Origin: a bacterium
GTDB lineage: Bacteria; Acidobacteriota; Terriglobia; Terriglobales; Acidobacteriaceae
Direction: 5' to 3'
Length of the DNA: 35,012 nucleotides
Assembly (NCBI GenBank): GCA_026225095.1
Contig: JAMFSC010000184.1
Coordinates: forward strand, 1-35,012
Part shown: positions 7,676 through 15,907 of the stretch, in pieces
How positions within the stretch are numbered: the first letter of the stretch is position 1
How the letters are laid out: every line of letters begins with the position of its first letter
The notes under the pieces: model-generated
Seen by the model: the letters and a program-made list of their open reading frames with translations, nothing else
Databases searched by the model: none
Told to the model about the DNA's origin: nothing
Position numbers and translations under genes: made by a program

Positions 7676-8782
7676 ATGTCAATCGGATCATCCCGCCGCT
7701 CTCCCTACCTGGCCGCCGTGGCGGCTTTCACCATCGTCCTCGCCGCTGCGGGATGCAAGAGCTCCTCGCCCGCCCCGGCTGCCGACGACGCCAGCCTGAA
7801 CACCGCCATCCAAAGCCGCCTCGCCGCCGACCCCGGCCTGGCTGGCCAGAAGATCCAGACCACCGTCCAGGCCGGAGTCGCCACCCTGACCGGCTCCGCC
7901 GATAGCGCTGCCGCCCGCTCCCTCGCCGCGAACGATGCCGCGGAGGTCGCCGGCATCCATACCGTGGTCAACGACGTGGCGCTGGTGACCATCAGCGCGT
8001 CGGCCCCACCCGCCCCAACGCCGGCCCCCCCGCCCGCTCCAACTGCGGCTCCGCGCAAGACGGTGGCAGCCAAGGCTCCCGCGCCATACCGGCAGCCGGC
8101 CCCCATTGACCGCCGCGCCCCGGAGTACGCCCAGAACCGGCCGCAAGATCAGCCCCCACCGCAGTATCAGCCCGTTCAGGCTCCACCTCCTCCCGCCGCT
8201 CCGCCCGCACCGACCTTCCGCAACGTAACGGTGCCTGCGGGAACCCGTCTGCCCGTGCGCATCACCCAGACCCTCGATAGCGCCACCACCCAGTCCGGAA
8301 CTGCCTTCTCCGGAGTCCTCGCCAGCGACGTCATCATCGACGGCGTCGTCGCCTTCCCCACCGGAACCCGCGTCACCGGACGCGTCGACGATGCCAAGGA
8401 AGCCGGCCACTACAGCGGTCACTCCCTGCTCGCCGTCTCGCTCACCAGCATCAGCCGCCGTGGCGAGAGCATCTCCATCGCCACCGAGACCTTCTCCAAG
8501 GAAGGCGATAACCGTGGCAAGAACTCCGCTGAAAAGATCGGTGGAGGCGCCGCCGTTGGAGCGATCCTGGGCGGAATCTTCGGCGGAGGCAAGGGAGCGG
8601 CCATCGGCGCGGGCGCAGGCGGTGGTCTCGGAGCCGGCGCACAGGGCGTCACACGCGGCCAGCAGGTCCAGATCCCCTCCGAGTCGCTCGTCAGCTTCCG
8701 CCTCACCTCACCCGTCACCGTCCGAGCCTCAACCGGTGGCGATCACGACAACGATCGCGACCGTCTGCACCACGACGAATAG
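7676..8782 (+). CDS. BON-domain, glycine-zipper lipoprotein
   Basis: A 368-aa protein. A signal peptide ends LAAAGC with the cysteine near residue 27, a plausible though non-ideal lipobox. It is followed by a BON domain (about 38-105; LNTAIQSRLAADPGL and VATLTGSADSAAARSLA). Next is a Pro/Ala-rich linker (about 110-190). The C-terminal domain starts VPAGTRLPVRITQTLDS and holds a glycine zipper (GGGAAVGAILGGIFGGGKG). BON domains bind envelope surfaces and glycine zippers mark outer-membrane or periplasmic oligomers. ATG 7676 has AAAGGA six bases ahead, so the in-frame start 66 bases upstream is not needed. It is probably an envelope stress protein. Confidence 0.8.
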   Translation: MSIGSSRRSPYLAAVAAFTIVLAAAGCKSSSPAPAADDASLNTAIQSRLAADPGLAGQKIQTTVQAGVATLTGSADSAAARSLAANDAAEVAGIHTVVNDVALVTISASAPPAPTPAPPPAPTAAPRKTVAAKAPAPYRQPAPIDRRAPEYAQNRPQDQPPPQYQPVQAPPPPAAPPAPTFRNVTVPAGTRLPVRITQTLDSATTQSGTAFSGVLASDVIIDGVVAFPTGTRVTGRVDDAKEAGHYSGHSLLAVSLTSISRRGESISIATETFSKEGDNRGKNSAEKIGGGAAVGAILGGIFGGGKGAAIGAGAGGGLGAGAQGVTRGQQVQIPSESLVSFRLTSPVTVRASTGGDHDNDRDRLHHDE

Positions 8783-8810
8783 CTTCCCGGCTCCGGCTAT
8801 ACCCAGCTCC

Positions 8811-8836
8811 CGCGGCAGGCCACCCGGCCCGCCGCG
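8811..8836. terminator. GC-rich hairpin after the BON gene
   Basis: Stem CGCGGCaGGCC / GGCCcGCCGCG with loop ACCC and one A-C mismatch, 29 bases after the stop. It has no T-run, so a terminator function is uncertain. Confidence 0.4.
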
Positions 8837-8891
8837 TGCTGTTGGTCCCTCGCCGATGTAAACTGGGGTCGCTTTGTTCGAGGTACGGATT

Positions 8892-10685
8892 GTGACTCAC
8901 GCAACACCACCCGCTCCGGCAGGCTTCCTCACCTTTACCCTCCACGCCCACCTGCCCTGGGTCATCCACCACGGAACCTGGCCTCACGGCATGGAGTGGC
9001 TCCTCGAGGCCGTCGCCGAGACCTATCTTCCGCTCCTCCGCGTCCTCGCCAACCTCGAGCGCGACCACATCCCCGCCCAGTTCAACCTCGACCTCTCCCC
9101 CATCCTCCTCGAGCAACTCGGCCACCCCACCTTCCTCGCCGAGTTCCCCAAATACCTCACCCGCAAAATCGTCGCCGCCAAAGAGGACGAGGCCACCTTC
9201 CTCCTCGCCGGCGAAGCCCACCACGCCGAGACCGCACGCTTCTGGCAGCGTTTCTACACCGCCGCCCTGGATCACTTCAACGCCCTCGATCAGGACCTCA
9301 TCCGCGCCTTCCGCCACTTCCGCGAGACCGGCCTCATCGACATCATCACCTGCCCCGCCACCCACAGCTATCTGCCCCTGCTCGGGACCGACGAGAGCGT
9401 TCGCGCCCAGATCCGCACCGCCGTCCAGACCCACATCCGTCACCTCGGCCACGCCCCCACCGGCGTCTGGATCCCCGAGTGCGGCTACCGCCCCGCCGGT
9501 TTCTGGAACTATCCCGTCCACAACTCCGGCGGTGTCTCCACTCCCGGCTTCGACCGCATCGGCGTCGAGCAGGCCCTCGCAGAATCCAACCTCGACTTCT
9601 TCTTCGTCGACACCCATCTCGTCGAACAGTCCAACCGCTTCCCTTCCCCCTACAGTCTGCTCGACGGCGACGAATCTCACCCGGAACAGACCGCCGTTCC
9701 CCACGAAGCCAGTCGTTCGCTCTACCACCCCTACCTTGTCGACTGCCCGGCCGACCGCCGCTTCCCCACCGCCGTCTTCCCCCGCGACCCCCTCACCGGC
9801 CTCCAGGTCTGGTCCGCCGACTCCGGCTACCCCGGCGATGGAAACTACCTCGACTTCCACAAAAAGCGCTACCCCGGCGGTCTCCGCTACTGGAAGGTCA
9901 CCGGCTCCCGCGTCGATATCGGCGAAAAGCTCGCCTACTGGCCCCAGCAGGCCGCCGAGCGGGTCAAGACGCACGCGCAGCACTTCGTCAACCTAGTCCG
10001 CGAAGCCCTCCGCTCCGCCGCCACACCCAACCAGCCCCCGCCCATCCTCTGCGCACCCTACGACGCGGAACTCTTCGGCCACTGGTGGTTCGAGGGCGCC
10101 GCCTGGCTCGAGGCCGTCTGCCGCGCCCTCCACGCCGGCCAGTCCGACCCCACCGCCTTCCCCATCCAGCTCACCACCTGCCACAGCTTCCTGCAAAACC
10201 ATCCCGCGACCGCCTTCATCTCCATGCACGAGGGCTCCTGGGGAGCCGAAGGCAACCACCACGTCTGGCTCAATCCCGAGACCAGCTGGACCTACGCCAT
10301 CCTCTATCCAGCCGAGCTCTACGTCCGTCAGGTCTGCTCCGCAACCACCTGGCGCGCGTCCGAACCAGCCACCCGCATCGTCAAACAGCTCTGTCGCGAA
10401 CTGCTCCTCCTCGAAGCCTCCGACTGGCAGTTCCTCATCACCACCCTCTCCGCACGCGACTACGCCGAGATCCGCTTCAACACCCACAAGGACCAGTTCC
10501 AGGCTCTCCGCGAGATCCTCGAAGCCTTCCTGGTCAACCCCACCCTCACCCCGGAGCAGGAATCCCGCCTCGCCGCCATCGAACTCCGCGACAATATCTT
10601 CCCCGACATCGAGCCGCTCTTCTGGGCCGAAGGGGCCCACTCCCTGCCCCGCAAGATCTCTCCCAACCCTCCCGCGGCGAAGTAA
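8892..10685 (+). CDS. GH57 1,4-alpha-glucan branching enzyme
   Basis: A 597-aa cytosolic enzyme that makes alpha-1,6 branches in glycogen-like alpha-glucans. It has the GH57 start motif HAHLPWV (residues 18-24), the nucleophile region WIPECGYRP with Glu196, SADSGYPGDGNY, and the acid/base region YDAELFGHWWFEG with Asp391. A C-terminal helical DUF1957-type domain covers about 430-540 (LNPETSWTYAILYPAE, RELLLLEASDWQF). Length and motif order match the Thermus/Thermococcus GH57 branching enzymes. GTG 8892 is preferred because GAGG lies nine bases ahead; a TTG 18 bases upstream is the alternative. No other glycogen gene is nearby. Confidence 0.88.
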   Translation: MTHATPPAPAGFLTFTLHAHLPWVIHHGTWPHGMEWLLEAVAETYLPLLRVLANLERDHIPAQFNLDLSPILLEQLGHPTFLAEFPKYLTRKIVAAKEDEATFLLAGEAHHAETARFWQRFYTAALDHFNALDQDLIRAFRHFRETGLIDIITCPATHSYLPLLGTDESVRAQIRTAVQTHIRHLGHAPTGVWIPECGYRPAGFWNYPVHNSGGVSTPGFDRIGVEQALAESNLDFFFVDTHLVEQSNRFPSPYSLLDGDESHPEQTAVPHEASRSLYHPYLVDCPADRRFPTAVFPRDPLTGLQVWSADSGYPGDGNYLDFHKKRYPGGLRYWKVTGSRVDIGEKLAYWPQQAAERVKTHAQHFVNLVREALRSAATPNQPPPILCAPYDAELFGHWWFEGAAWLEAVCRALHAGQSDPTAFPIQLTTCHSFLQNHPATAFISMHEGSWGAEGNHHVWLNPETSWTYAILYPAELYVRQVCSATTWRASEPATRIVKQLCRELLLLEASDWQFLITTLSARDYAEIRFNTHKDQFQALREILEAFLVNPTLTPEQESRLAAIELRDNIFPDIEPLFWAEGAHSLPRKISPNPPAAK

Positions 10686-10707
10686 AGACCTCAGCCGCAT
10701 TTGCGCA

Positions 10708-10742
10708 AACCCAACAACTCGGCGATACTTAGTTGTTGGGTT
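10708..10742. terminator. 12-bp perfect inverted repeat
   Basis: AACCCAACAACT / AGTTGTTGGGTT with an 11-base spacer, 22 bases after the branching-enzyme stop. No T-run follows on the plus strand. It could be a terminator or a protein-binding site upstream of the rpsP operon. Confidence 0.45.
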
Positions 10743-10878
10743 CCGTACCGCTCCGCCGCAGATTTGGATTCAGGTTGCTGTTCAAATCGGATCCAGGCTC
10801 CCGGCCCCCCGGCCATCGACCCCGCCCAGGCAGCCCTCACCGGCCTGCTTCTATTCTCGTTCTGAAAGGTTCTGCCAA

Positions 10879-11142
10879 GTGTTGATGATCCGTCTGGCGC
10901 GCGTTGGAGCGCGCAAGCAGCCCCACTACCGCGTAGTCGTCATTGAAAAGGACCGCGCCCGCAACGGCCGTTCCATCGAAGTCGTCGGAACCTATAACCC
11001 ACGCACCAACCCGGCCACCGTCCTGCTCAAGCGCGACCGGATCGACTACTGGACCGGCAACGGCGCCCAGCTCTCCGACCGTGTCGGGAAGCTCCTCGCC
11101 AAGGCTCCGGCAGCCGAAATTGAGACTCCGGCAACCGCATAG
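10879..11142 (+). CDS. rpsP: 30S ribosomal protein S16
   Basis: An 87-aa protein with the S16 signature MIRLARVGARKQPHYRVVV, DRARNGRSIEVVGTYNP and LKRDRIDYWTGNGAQLSDRV. It binds 16S rRNA and supports 30S assembly. GTG 10879 is chosen because GAAAGG lies nine bases ahead and related acidobacterial S16 proteins start MLMIRLAR; an ATG two codons later is the alternative. It heads the usual rpsP-khpA-rimM-trmD-rplS order, but a 263-bp gap with two hairpins separates it from khpA. Confidence 0.96.
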   Translation: MLMIRLARVGARKQPHYRVVVIEKDRARNGRSIEVVGTYNPRTNPATVLLKRDRIDYWTGNGAQLSDRVGKLLAKAPAAEIETPATA

Positions 11143-11239
11143 TACGGAAGTAACCATACGGTCAAAACTGTCGGATTGAAATCGATACCAATTTGGAATT
11201 TTCAGAGAATCGACACCGGTCATTTGGCGTAGAATCCGC

Positions 11240-11295
11240 CTAGGCCCATGAACTGACCAGCATGGGCCTAGCATTCATCTGACCATTTTCAGATG
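11240..11295 (+). promoter_or_regulatory. two tandem hairpins in the rpsP-khpA gap
   Basis: Hairpin 1 has an 11-bp perfect stem CTAGGCCCATG / CATGGGCCTAG (11240-11250, 11261-11271). Hairpin 2 has CATCTGA / TCAGATG (11276-11282, 11289-11295), extendable to 10 bp with one wobble. Neither ends in a clear T-run. TAGAAT at 11230-11235 could be a -10 box. The layout suits a leader, attenuator or processing site upstream of khpA; a plain terminator pair for rpsP is also possible. Confidence 0.45.
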
Positions 11296-11405
11296 GATGC
11301 GCCTGCCGAAGAATTTACAGCCACTCGCCCAAGTCGAAGACCTCGCATAAGACGAGGCTAAACCGGACGTGTGCTCTTCGGCCTTCTACTCCCATGAGGT
11401 GTCGA

Positions 11406-11774
11406 ATGACCCAGCAGTTCCCGCCCAGGCTTGAGCCGGACGTCGTCCAGGATATGAAGGCCCTTATCTTCGAGATCGCACGCGCGCTCGTCGACGACCC
11501 CGATTCCATCACCGTCGAAGCCATCGAGGATCAGGGATCCACGGTGCTTCGTCTTCGCGTCTCTCAGAAAGATGTCGGAAAAGTGATCGGAAAACAGGGC
11601 CGGACAGCTCGTTCCCTCCGCACCATCCTCGGGGCCGCCAGCATGAAGATGCATCATCGCTTCTCGCTCGATATCCTCGAGCACGGAGAACGCCCAAAAT
11701 CCTCCGCAGCCCTCGCCGCCGCCGCCAAGGACGACCAGGAGTCTTCGTCGCAGGTGATCAGCAGCGAATCTTGA
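11406..11774 (+). CDS. khpA: KH-domain RNA-binding protein KhpA
   Basis: A 122-aa protein with one KH domain: helix MKALIFEIARALVDDPD, then VEAIEDQGSTVLRLRVSQKDVGKVIGKQGRTARSLRTIL. The GxxG loop is GKQG. In other bacteria KhpA pairs with KhpB (Jag) and binds many RNAs; the gene lies between rpsP and rimM, as here. The Ala/Lys/Ser-rich tail after residue 95 is longer than in Firmicutes. ATG 11406 has GAGGTG just ahead and is preferred over ATG 11394. The stop overlaps the rimM start (TTGA), suggesting coupled translation. Confidence 0.92.
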   Translation: MTQQFPPRLEPDVVQDMKALIFEIARALVDDPDSITVEAIEDQGSTVLRLRVSQKDVGKVIGKQGRTARSLRTILGAASMKMHHRFSLDILEHGERPKSSAALAAAAKDDQESSSQVISSES

Positions 11775-12511
11775 GCCAAACCCATCGCGTTCCATCCCCA
11801 CCCGCGACGCCGGACCGCAACCTTGGTCCGGCGCCCGCGGCAGGTTTGGCCCCAGAGCCAGCCGCCTCGATCTCGCCTGACGAGTCCACCGGCCCCAACG
11901 CGCCGCAGGCCCCGTCATGGCTCTTACTCGCCCGCATCCTGCGCCCCCAGGGACGCAAGGGCGAGGTCCTCGCCGACCTCTTCACCGACTTTCCCGAGCG
12001 TTTCGACGGCGAGCCCCGCGTCTTCCTCGCGAAACCCGGCTTCGACGGTCCCACCGAGCAGGCCCGCCCCGCCCAGGTCACCAGCTTCTTCCTCCCCGTG
12101 GGCAAAAATCAGGGACGCATCGTGCTCCACCTCGCCGGAGTTCAGTCGATCAACGACGCCGAACTCCTCTCCGGCCTCGAGGTCATCGTCCCCATCGAAG
12201 AACGCCTCGAACCCGAAGACGACGCCGAGTACATCAGCGATCTCCTCGGCTGCTCGGTCTTCGACGCCCCCACCCTCGACGCCCCGCAGACCCTCATCGG
12301 AACCATCGACGACGTCCACATCCCCACCACCCCCGACGGCACCCGTCCTCTCACCGATGCCGCCCCCCTCCTGTCGGTCCTCTCCCCCACCGGCGAGGAG
12401 ATCCTGATCCCCTTCGTGAAGGCGTACCTCCTCCTCCTCGACCCAGCCGCGAAACGCATCGTAATGCATCTCCCCGAAGGCCTCGTCGAAGTAAACTCCC
12501 CCACAAAATAA
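11771..12511 (+). CDS. rimM: 16S rRNA processing protein RimM
   Basis: A 246-aa protein that helps mature the 30S head around ribosomal protein S19. After a Pro/Ala-rich extension of about 48 residues comes the RimM beta-barrel (LLLARILRPQGRKGEVLADLFTDFP with the G-x-KGE turn), then the PRC-barrel half (DLLGCSVFDAP, IGTIDDVHIP, EILIPFVKAYLLLLDPAAKRI). Typical RimM is about 170-180 aa, so this one is long at the N terminus. The TTG start at 11771 overlaps the khpA stop; no good ribosome site is close and a start further in is possible. A family A repeat begins four bases after the stop. Confidence 0.9.
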   Translation: MSQTHRVPSPPATPDRNLGPAPAAGLAPEPAASISPDESTGPNAPQAPSWLLLARILRPQGRKGEVLADLFTDFPERFDGEPRVFLAKPGFDGPTEQARPAQVTSFFLPVGKNQGRIVLHLAGVQSINDAELLSGLEVIVPIEERLEPEDDAEYISDLLGCSVFDAPTLDAPQTLIGTIDDVHIPTTPDGTRPLTDAAPLLSVLSPTGEEILIPFVKAYLLLLDPAAKRIVMHLPEGLVEVNSPTK

Positions 12512-12514
12512 CGT

Positions 12515-12617
12515 TTGCGACCATCGGGAGCACCCAGCGAAGCGGTATACAAGTCACGAAGGTCTTGCCGCAGGCCCCGTGACCGCCCCACGCGCAGTGG
12601 GCCCGTCCGGCAGGACA
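12515..12617 (+). repeat. family A dispersed repeat, copy A1
   Basis: Shares GCGACCATCGGGAGCACCCA with the copy at 23234, and a variant with the copy at 19256. It contains two hairpins: GTCACG / CGTGAC (12553-12558, 12578-12583), and CCCAC / GTGGG around a GCGCA loop (12587-12601). It ends CCGTCCGGCAGGAC. It lies between rimM and trmD, directly after the rimM stop. Confidence 0.75.
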
Positions 12618-12645
12618 AGCCGTACCATAACAATCAGTCCCAAAT

Positions 12646-13476
12646 ATGCGCATCGACATCCTAACCATCTTCCCCGACTTCTTCACCGGGCCTTTCGACT
12701 TCGGAATCCTCCGCCGCGCCCGCCTCACCGGAGCCGTGGACATCCACACCCACGACCTCCGCGCCTTCACCCACGACCGCCACCGCACCGTCGACGATCG
12801 CCCCTTCGGAGGAGGCGAGGGCATGCTCCTCAAACCCGAGCCCATCTTCGAAGCCGCCGACTCCATCGCGATCACCCCCCGGCCCACCCGCGACCTCACC
12901 CGCGAGACGGTGATCCTCCTCTCCCCCCAGGGCCGCGTCTTCGACCAGGCCGTAGCCCACGACCTCGCGAAGCTGGATCGCATCACCCTCCTCTGCGGCC
13001 GCTACGAGGGCGTCGACGAGCGCGTCAACACCCTCCTCTGCGACCGCGAGCTGTCGATCGGCGACTATGTCCTCTCCGGAGGAGAGCTAGCCGCCGCCGT
13101 CATCGTCGACACCATCGTCCGTCTCCTCCCCGGCTCTGTCGGCAACCCCGACTCTACCCGCCACGAGAGCTTCGGAGTCGCCGACGCCCCCGCCCCGCCC
13201 CACATCCCCGGCGACCTCCCCCGCTCCACCCACGGCGCCGGGGGCCTCCTCGACTACCCCCAGTACACCCGCCCCGCCGAGTTCCGTGGGGCCCTCGTCC
13301 CCGAAGTCCTCACCGAAGGCAACCACGACCAGATCCGCCGCTGGCGCCGCCGCACCGCGTTAGAGAAAACCCTCCGCAACCGCCCCGACCTCCTCGCCCG
13401 CGCCCCCCTCACCCCCACCGACCACAAGATCCTCAACGAACTCCAGCCCCGGCAGCCCCCCGAAGACGAATCCTAG
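12646..13476 (+). CDS. trmD: tRNA (guanine37-N1)-methyltransferase TrmD
   Basis: A 276-aa SAM-dependent methyltransferase that makes m1G37 in tRNAs and prevents frameshifting. The start [13 protein letters not shown], the [12 protein letters not shown] loop, the knot motifs [13 protein letters not shown] and [14 protein letters not shown], and DYPQYTRP are all present. Length is slightly over the usual 240-250 aa. No clear ribosome site is seen ahead of the ATG. It lies after a family A repeat, and a family B palindrome begins about 29 bases after the stop. Confidence 0.96.
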   Translation: MRIDILTIFPDFFTGPFDFGILRRARLTGAVDIHTHDLRAFTHDRHRTVDDRPFGGGEGMLLKPEPIFEAADSIAITPRPTRDLTRETVILLSPQGRVFDQAVAHDLAKLDRITLLCGRYEGVDERVNTLLCDRELSIGDYVLSGGELAAAVIVDTIVRLLPGSVGNPDSTRHESFGVADAPAPPHIPGDLPRSTHGAGGLLDYPQYTRPAEFRGALVPEVLTEGNHDQIRRWRRRTALEKTLRNRPDLLARAPLTPTDHKILNELQPRQPPEDES

Positions 13477-13504
13477 TTGTCCCTACAAATGCCCCCACAA
13501 ACTC

Positions 13505-13550
13505 GGGTGCCCCACCTTCGCGACACGCCTCACCGTCGCTAAGGTGGGTC
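13505..13550 (+). repeat. family B palindromic repeat, copy B1
   Basis: Outer stem CCCACCTT / AAGGTGGG (13511-13518, 13541-13548), a C-T mismatch, inner stem GCGAC / GTCGC (13520-13524, 13535-13539), and a 10-base loop. It follows trmD by about 29 bases. Confidence 0.85.
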
Positions 13551-13644
13551 GGACCAGCACGCGATCCCCGCAAGGTCGAGTTCCTTCAGCAATCTTCCGC
13601 CATGCGATATCCTTTCCGGGAAGACGCCAAAGGCATCCACCCCT

Positions 13645-14406
13645 ATGTCATCCACTGGCCTCCAACTCGCCCTCCTTCTGTCCATCGCAGCCCCCGCCCT
13701 CGTCCAATCCGCCCCACCGCAACAGTTCGAAGTAGCCTCCATCAAGCAGAACATCTCCCCCAGCGGCCACTCCCACATCTACTTCTCCACGGAAGACGGG
13801 AAGTTCCAGGCCATCAACGTCCCTCTCAAGCAGCTCCTCCAGTTCGCCTTCGACATTCCCGACACCCGCATCGAGAACTCCCCCGCCTGGGCCTCGACCG
13901 ACAAGTTTGACATCGACGCCAAGTCCGACCCCGCCCTCGACGCCCACCTCAAGAGTCTCCCCCGAGACCAGTCCCGCGCCGAGAAGCTCCAGATGCTCCA
14001 GGCCCTCTTCGCCGACCGCCTCCACCTCACCACCCACCGCGAGACCCGGAACCTCCCCGTCTACGCCCTCGTCCCAGCCAAGACCGGGCCCATCCTCCAA
14101 CCCGCGAAAGCCGGCTCCCAGTTCTCGGCCAGCAGAGACCACATCACCGACCAGGGAGCATCCATGGGAATTCTCGCCGAGCAACTCGCCCGCGAGACCG
14201 GCCGCCCCGTCCTCGACAAGACCGCCATCGAAGGCCGCTTCGACCTCACCCTCCGCTGGACCTCCGACGTCACCGCCAACCCCGACCCCACCGCCCCCTC
14301 CCTTTTCACCGCCCTCCAGGAACAACTCGGCCTGAAGCTCGAATCCCAAAAGGCTCCCGTCGAAGTCCTCGTCATCGACCACCTCGACGCCCCAACCCCG
14401 AACTAG
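13645..14406 (+). CDS. TIGR03435 family secreted protein
   Basis: A 253-aa protein. A signal peptide (LQLALLLSIAAPALVQSA) is followed by the family's opening FEVASIKQN. Other family segments are VPLKQLLQFAFDI, PAWASTDKFDIDAK, MLQALFADRLHLTTHRETRNLPVYALV, QLARETGRPVLDKTAIEGRFDLTLRW, and LFTALQEQLGLKLESQKAPVEVLVID at the end. The family is expanded in soil Acidobacteria such as Solibacter; function is unknown. It interrupts the normally tight trmD-rplS order and has a family B palindrome on each side (B1, B2), suggesting later arrival. The ATG has only a weak AAAGG ahead. Confidence 0.9.
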   Translation: MSSTGLQLALLLSIAAPALVQSAPPQQFEVASIKQNISPSGHSHIYFSTEDGKFQAINVPLKQLLQFAFDIPDTRIENSPAWASTDKFDIDAKSDPALDAHLKSLPRDQSRAEKLQMLQALFADRLHLTTHRETRNLPVYALVPAKTGPILQPAKAGSQFSASRDHITDQGASMGILAEQLARETGRPVLDKTAIEGRFDLTLRWTSDVTANPDPTAPSLFTALQEQLGLKLESQKAPVEVLVIDHLDAPTPN

Positions 14407-14429
14407 CGAACGTCCCCTGTTGCTATGTT

Positions 14430-14476
14430 GGGTGCCCCACCTTCGGCGCAACGTTTCACCGCGCCTAAGGTGGGCC
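14430..14476 (+). repeat. family B palindromic repeat, copy B2
   Basis: Outer stem CCCACCTT / AAGGTGGG (14436-14443, 14467-14474), the same C-T mismatch, and an inner stem changed on both sides to GGCGC / GCGCC (14445-14449, 14461-14465). It lies about 24 bases after the TIGR03435 stop. Confidence 0.85.
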
Positions 14477-14637
14477 CGCCGCCACAGCACCGGGCCATGG
14501 ACTCTACCGAGCGTCCCGCGTCCAGGATTGCCTTACAACGGCCCAGTAAGTGCCCAGCGGAAATCCCCGCACAAACCAACCGATTCCTTCCAGAGTGTTG
14601 TACACTGGAGGTCGACTTCAGAAGCGAGAAAGCAGTT

Positions 14638-14994
14638 ATGTCAATCCATCCCATCATGCAGAAGCTGGCCGCCAAGTTCGAGCGGACCGACCTCCCCGAA
14701 TTCGCTCCCGGCGACACCGTTCGCGTCCAGGTCAAGATCAAGGAAGGCGAGAAAGAACGCCTCCAGGCCTTCGAAGGCATGGTCATCGCCACCCGCAAGG
14801 GTCCCCAGGGTACCTTCACTGTCCGCAAGATGAGCTTCGGACAGGGCGTTGAGCGCATCTTCCCCTACAACTCCAAGGTCGTCGACAAGGTCGAGAAGAT
14901 CCGCTCCTACGAAGTCCGTCGCGCCAAGCTGTTCTATCTCCGCGGTCTGCGTGGCAAGGCTGCCCGCCTGCGCGAGGTCGCCCGCGCCGTCTAG
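14638..14994 (+). CDS. rplS: 50S ribosomal protein L19
   Basis: A 118-aa protein at the 30S-50S interface. Typical L19 segments are present: [67 protein letters not shown], and the basic tail [20 protein letters not shown] 14638 matches the family start; the frame is open further upstream but runs into repeat B2 and is not coding. The gap from the TIGR03435 gene (about 230 bp) must hold a new promoter unless the whole locus is read through. A strong terminator follows. Confidence 0.97.
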   Translation: MSIHPIMQKLAAKFERTDLPEFAPGDTVRVQVKIKEGEKERLQAFEGMVIATRKGPQGTFTVRKMSFGQGVERIFPYNSKVVDKVEKIRSYEVRRAKLFYLRGLRGKAARLREVARAV

Positions 14995-15013
14995 CTCTTC
15001 AGCACCGAAGGAC

Positions 15014-15042
15014 AAGCCACGACCACCCGGTCGTGGCTTTTT
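15014..15042 (+). terminator. Rho-independent terminator of rplS
   Basis: A perfect 11-bp stem AAGCCACGACC / GGTCGTGGCTT with loop ACCC and a T5 tract, 20 bases after the rplS stop. It is the clearest terminator in the window. Confidence 0.93.
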
Positions 15043-15067
15043 CCATGTTCCACATCCCCGATCGAAG

Positions 15068-15907
15068 ATGGCGACCAAACCCAAACCCGCCAGACTCACC
15101 AAAGCGATCGCCGCCGCCACCGCCAAACAGCGCATGCTCAAGCAACTCGTCTGCACCAACGCCGCCGAGGAAGCCCTCCGCTACCGCGGCTTCCGATCCA
15201 TCGCCGGAGTCGACGAGGTGGGTCGCGGAGCCCTCTTCGGCCCCGTCGTCGCCGCCGCCGTCATCCTGCCCAAAGCCGTCGCCGCCCTCGCCAACGCCGG
15301 CCTCAAAGACTCCAAGCAGATGACCCGCGAGGACCGCGAGAAGCTCGATCGCCGCATCCGCCTCGCCGCCATCGCCATCTCCATCGCCGAGGTCGACGCC
15401 GAGACCATCGACCGCATCAACATCTACCAGGCCACCCGCCTCGCCATGCTCCAGGCCGTCCACAACCTCCCCATCGCGCCCGACCACCTCATCCTCGACG
15501 CCATGCGCATCGACCACCCCTGCCCCCAATACAAGCTCTTCTACGGCGACGCCCTCTGCCTCTCGATCGCCGCCGCCTCGGTCATCGCCAAGGTCCACCG
15601 CGACGCCCTCCTCCGCGAACTCCACCACGCCCACCCGCAGTACGGTCTCGCTTCCCACAAGGGCTACGCCACCCCTGAACACCGCCGCGCCCTCGCCGAA
15701 CACGGCCCCACCCCCCTCCACCGCCGCTCGTTCGCCCCTGTACGAGCCTCGGATCCCAATGCCCCAAACACCCCCATCCCCCTCATCGCCCAGTTAGACT
15801 TCGAAGACACCTTCGCCCTCGACGATCTGCTCCTCGCGCCCGAAGACCTCGAAGCCGCCATCGACATCGAACCACTGGAAGAGACCACCGGAGAGACATG
15901 GATCTAA
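15068..15907 (+). CDS. rnhB: ribonuclease HII
   Basis: A 279-aa enzyme that removes single ribonucleotides and RNA from RNA-DNA hybrids. The RNase HII motifs are present: AGVDEVGRGALFGPVVAAAV (Asp49, Glu50), LKDSKQM, LILDAM (Asp144), and GDALCLSIAAASVIAKVHRD (Asp179). It has about 45 extra residues at each end compared with the 200-aa core; the acidic tail after 235 is unassigned. ATG 15068 has little ribosome site and follows the rplS terminator by 26 bases. The last 10 bases overlap the PIG-L gene start, so the two are likely co-transcribed. rplS-rnhB adjacency is common. Confidence 0.94.
   Translation: MATKPKPARLTKAIAAATAKQRMLKQLVCTNAAEEALRYRGFRSIAGVDEVGRGALFGPVVAAAVILPKAVAALANAGLKDSKQMTREDREKLDRRIRLAAIAISIAEVDAETIDRINIYQATRLAMLQAVHNLPIAPDHLILDAMRIDHPCPQYKLFYGDALCLSIAAASVIAKVHRDALLRELHHAHPQYGLASHKGYATPEHRRALAEHGPTPLHRRSFAPVRASDPNAPNTPIPLIAQLDFEDTFALDDLLLAPEDLEAAIDIEPLEETTGETWI

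Noticed and set aside
14849..15067. Longer N terminus for RNase HII
   Set aside because: It overlaps the rplS coding region and crosses its terminator; family homology begins after ATG 15068.
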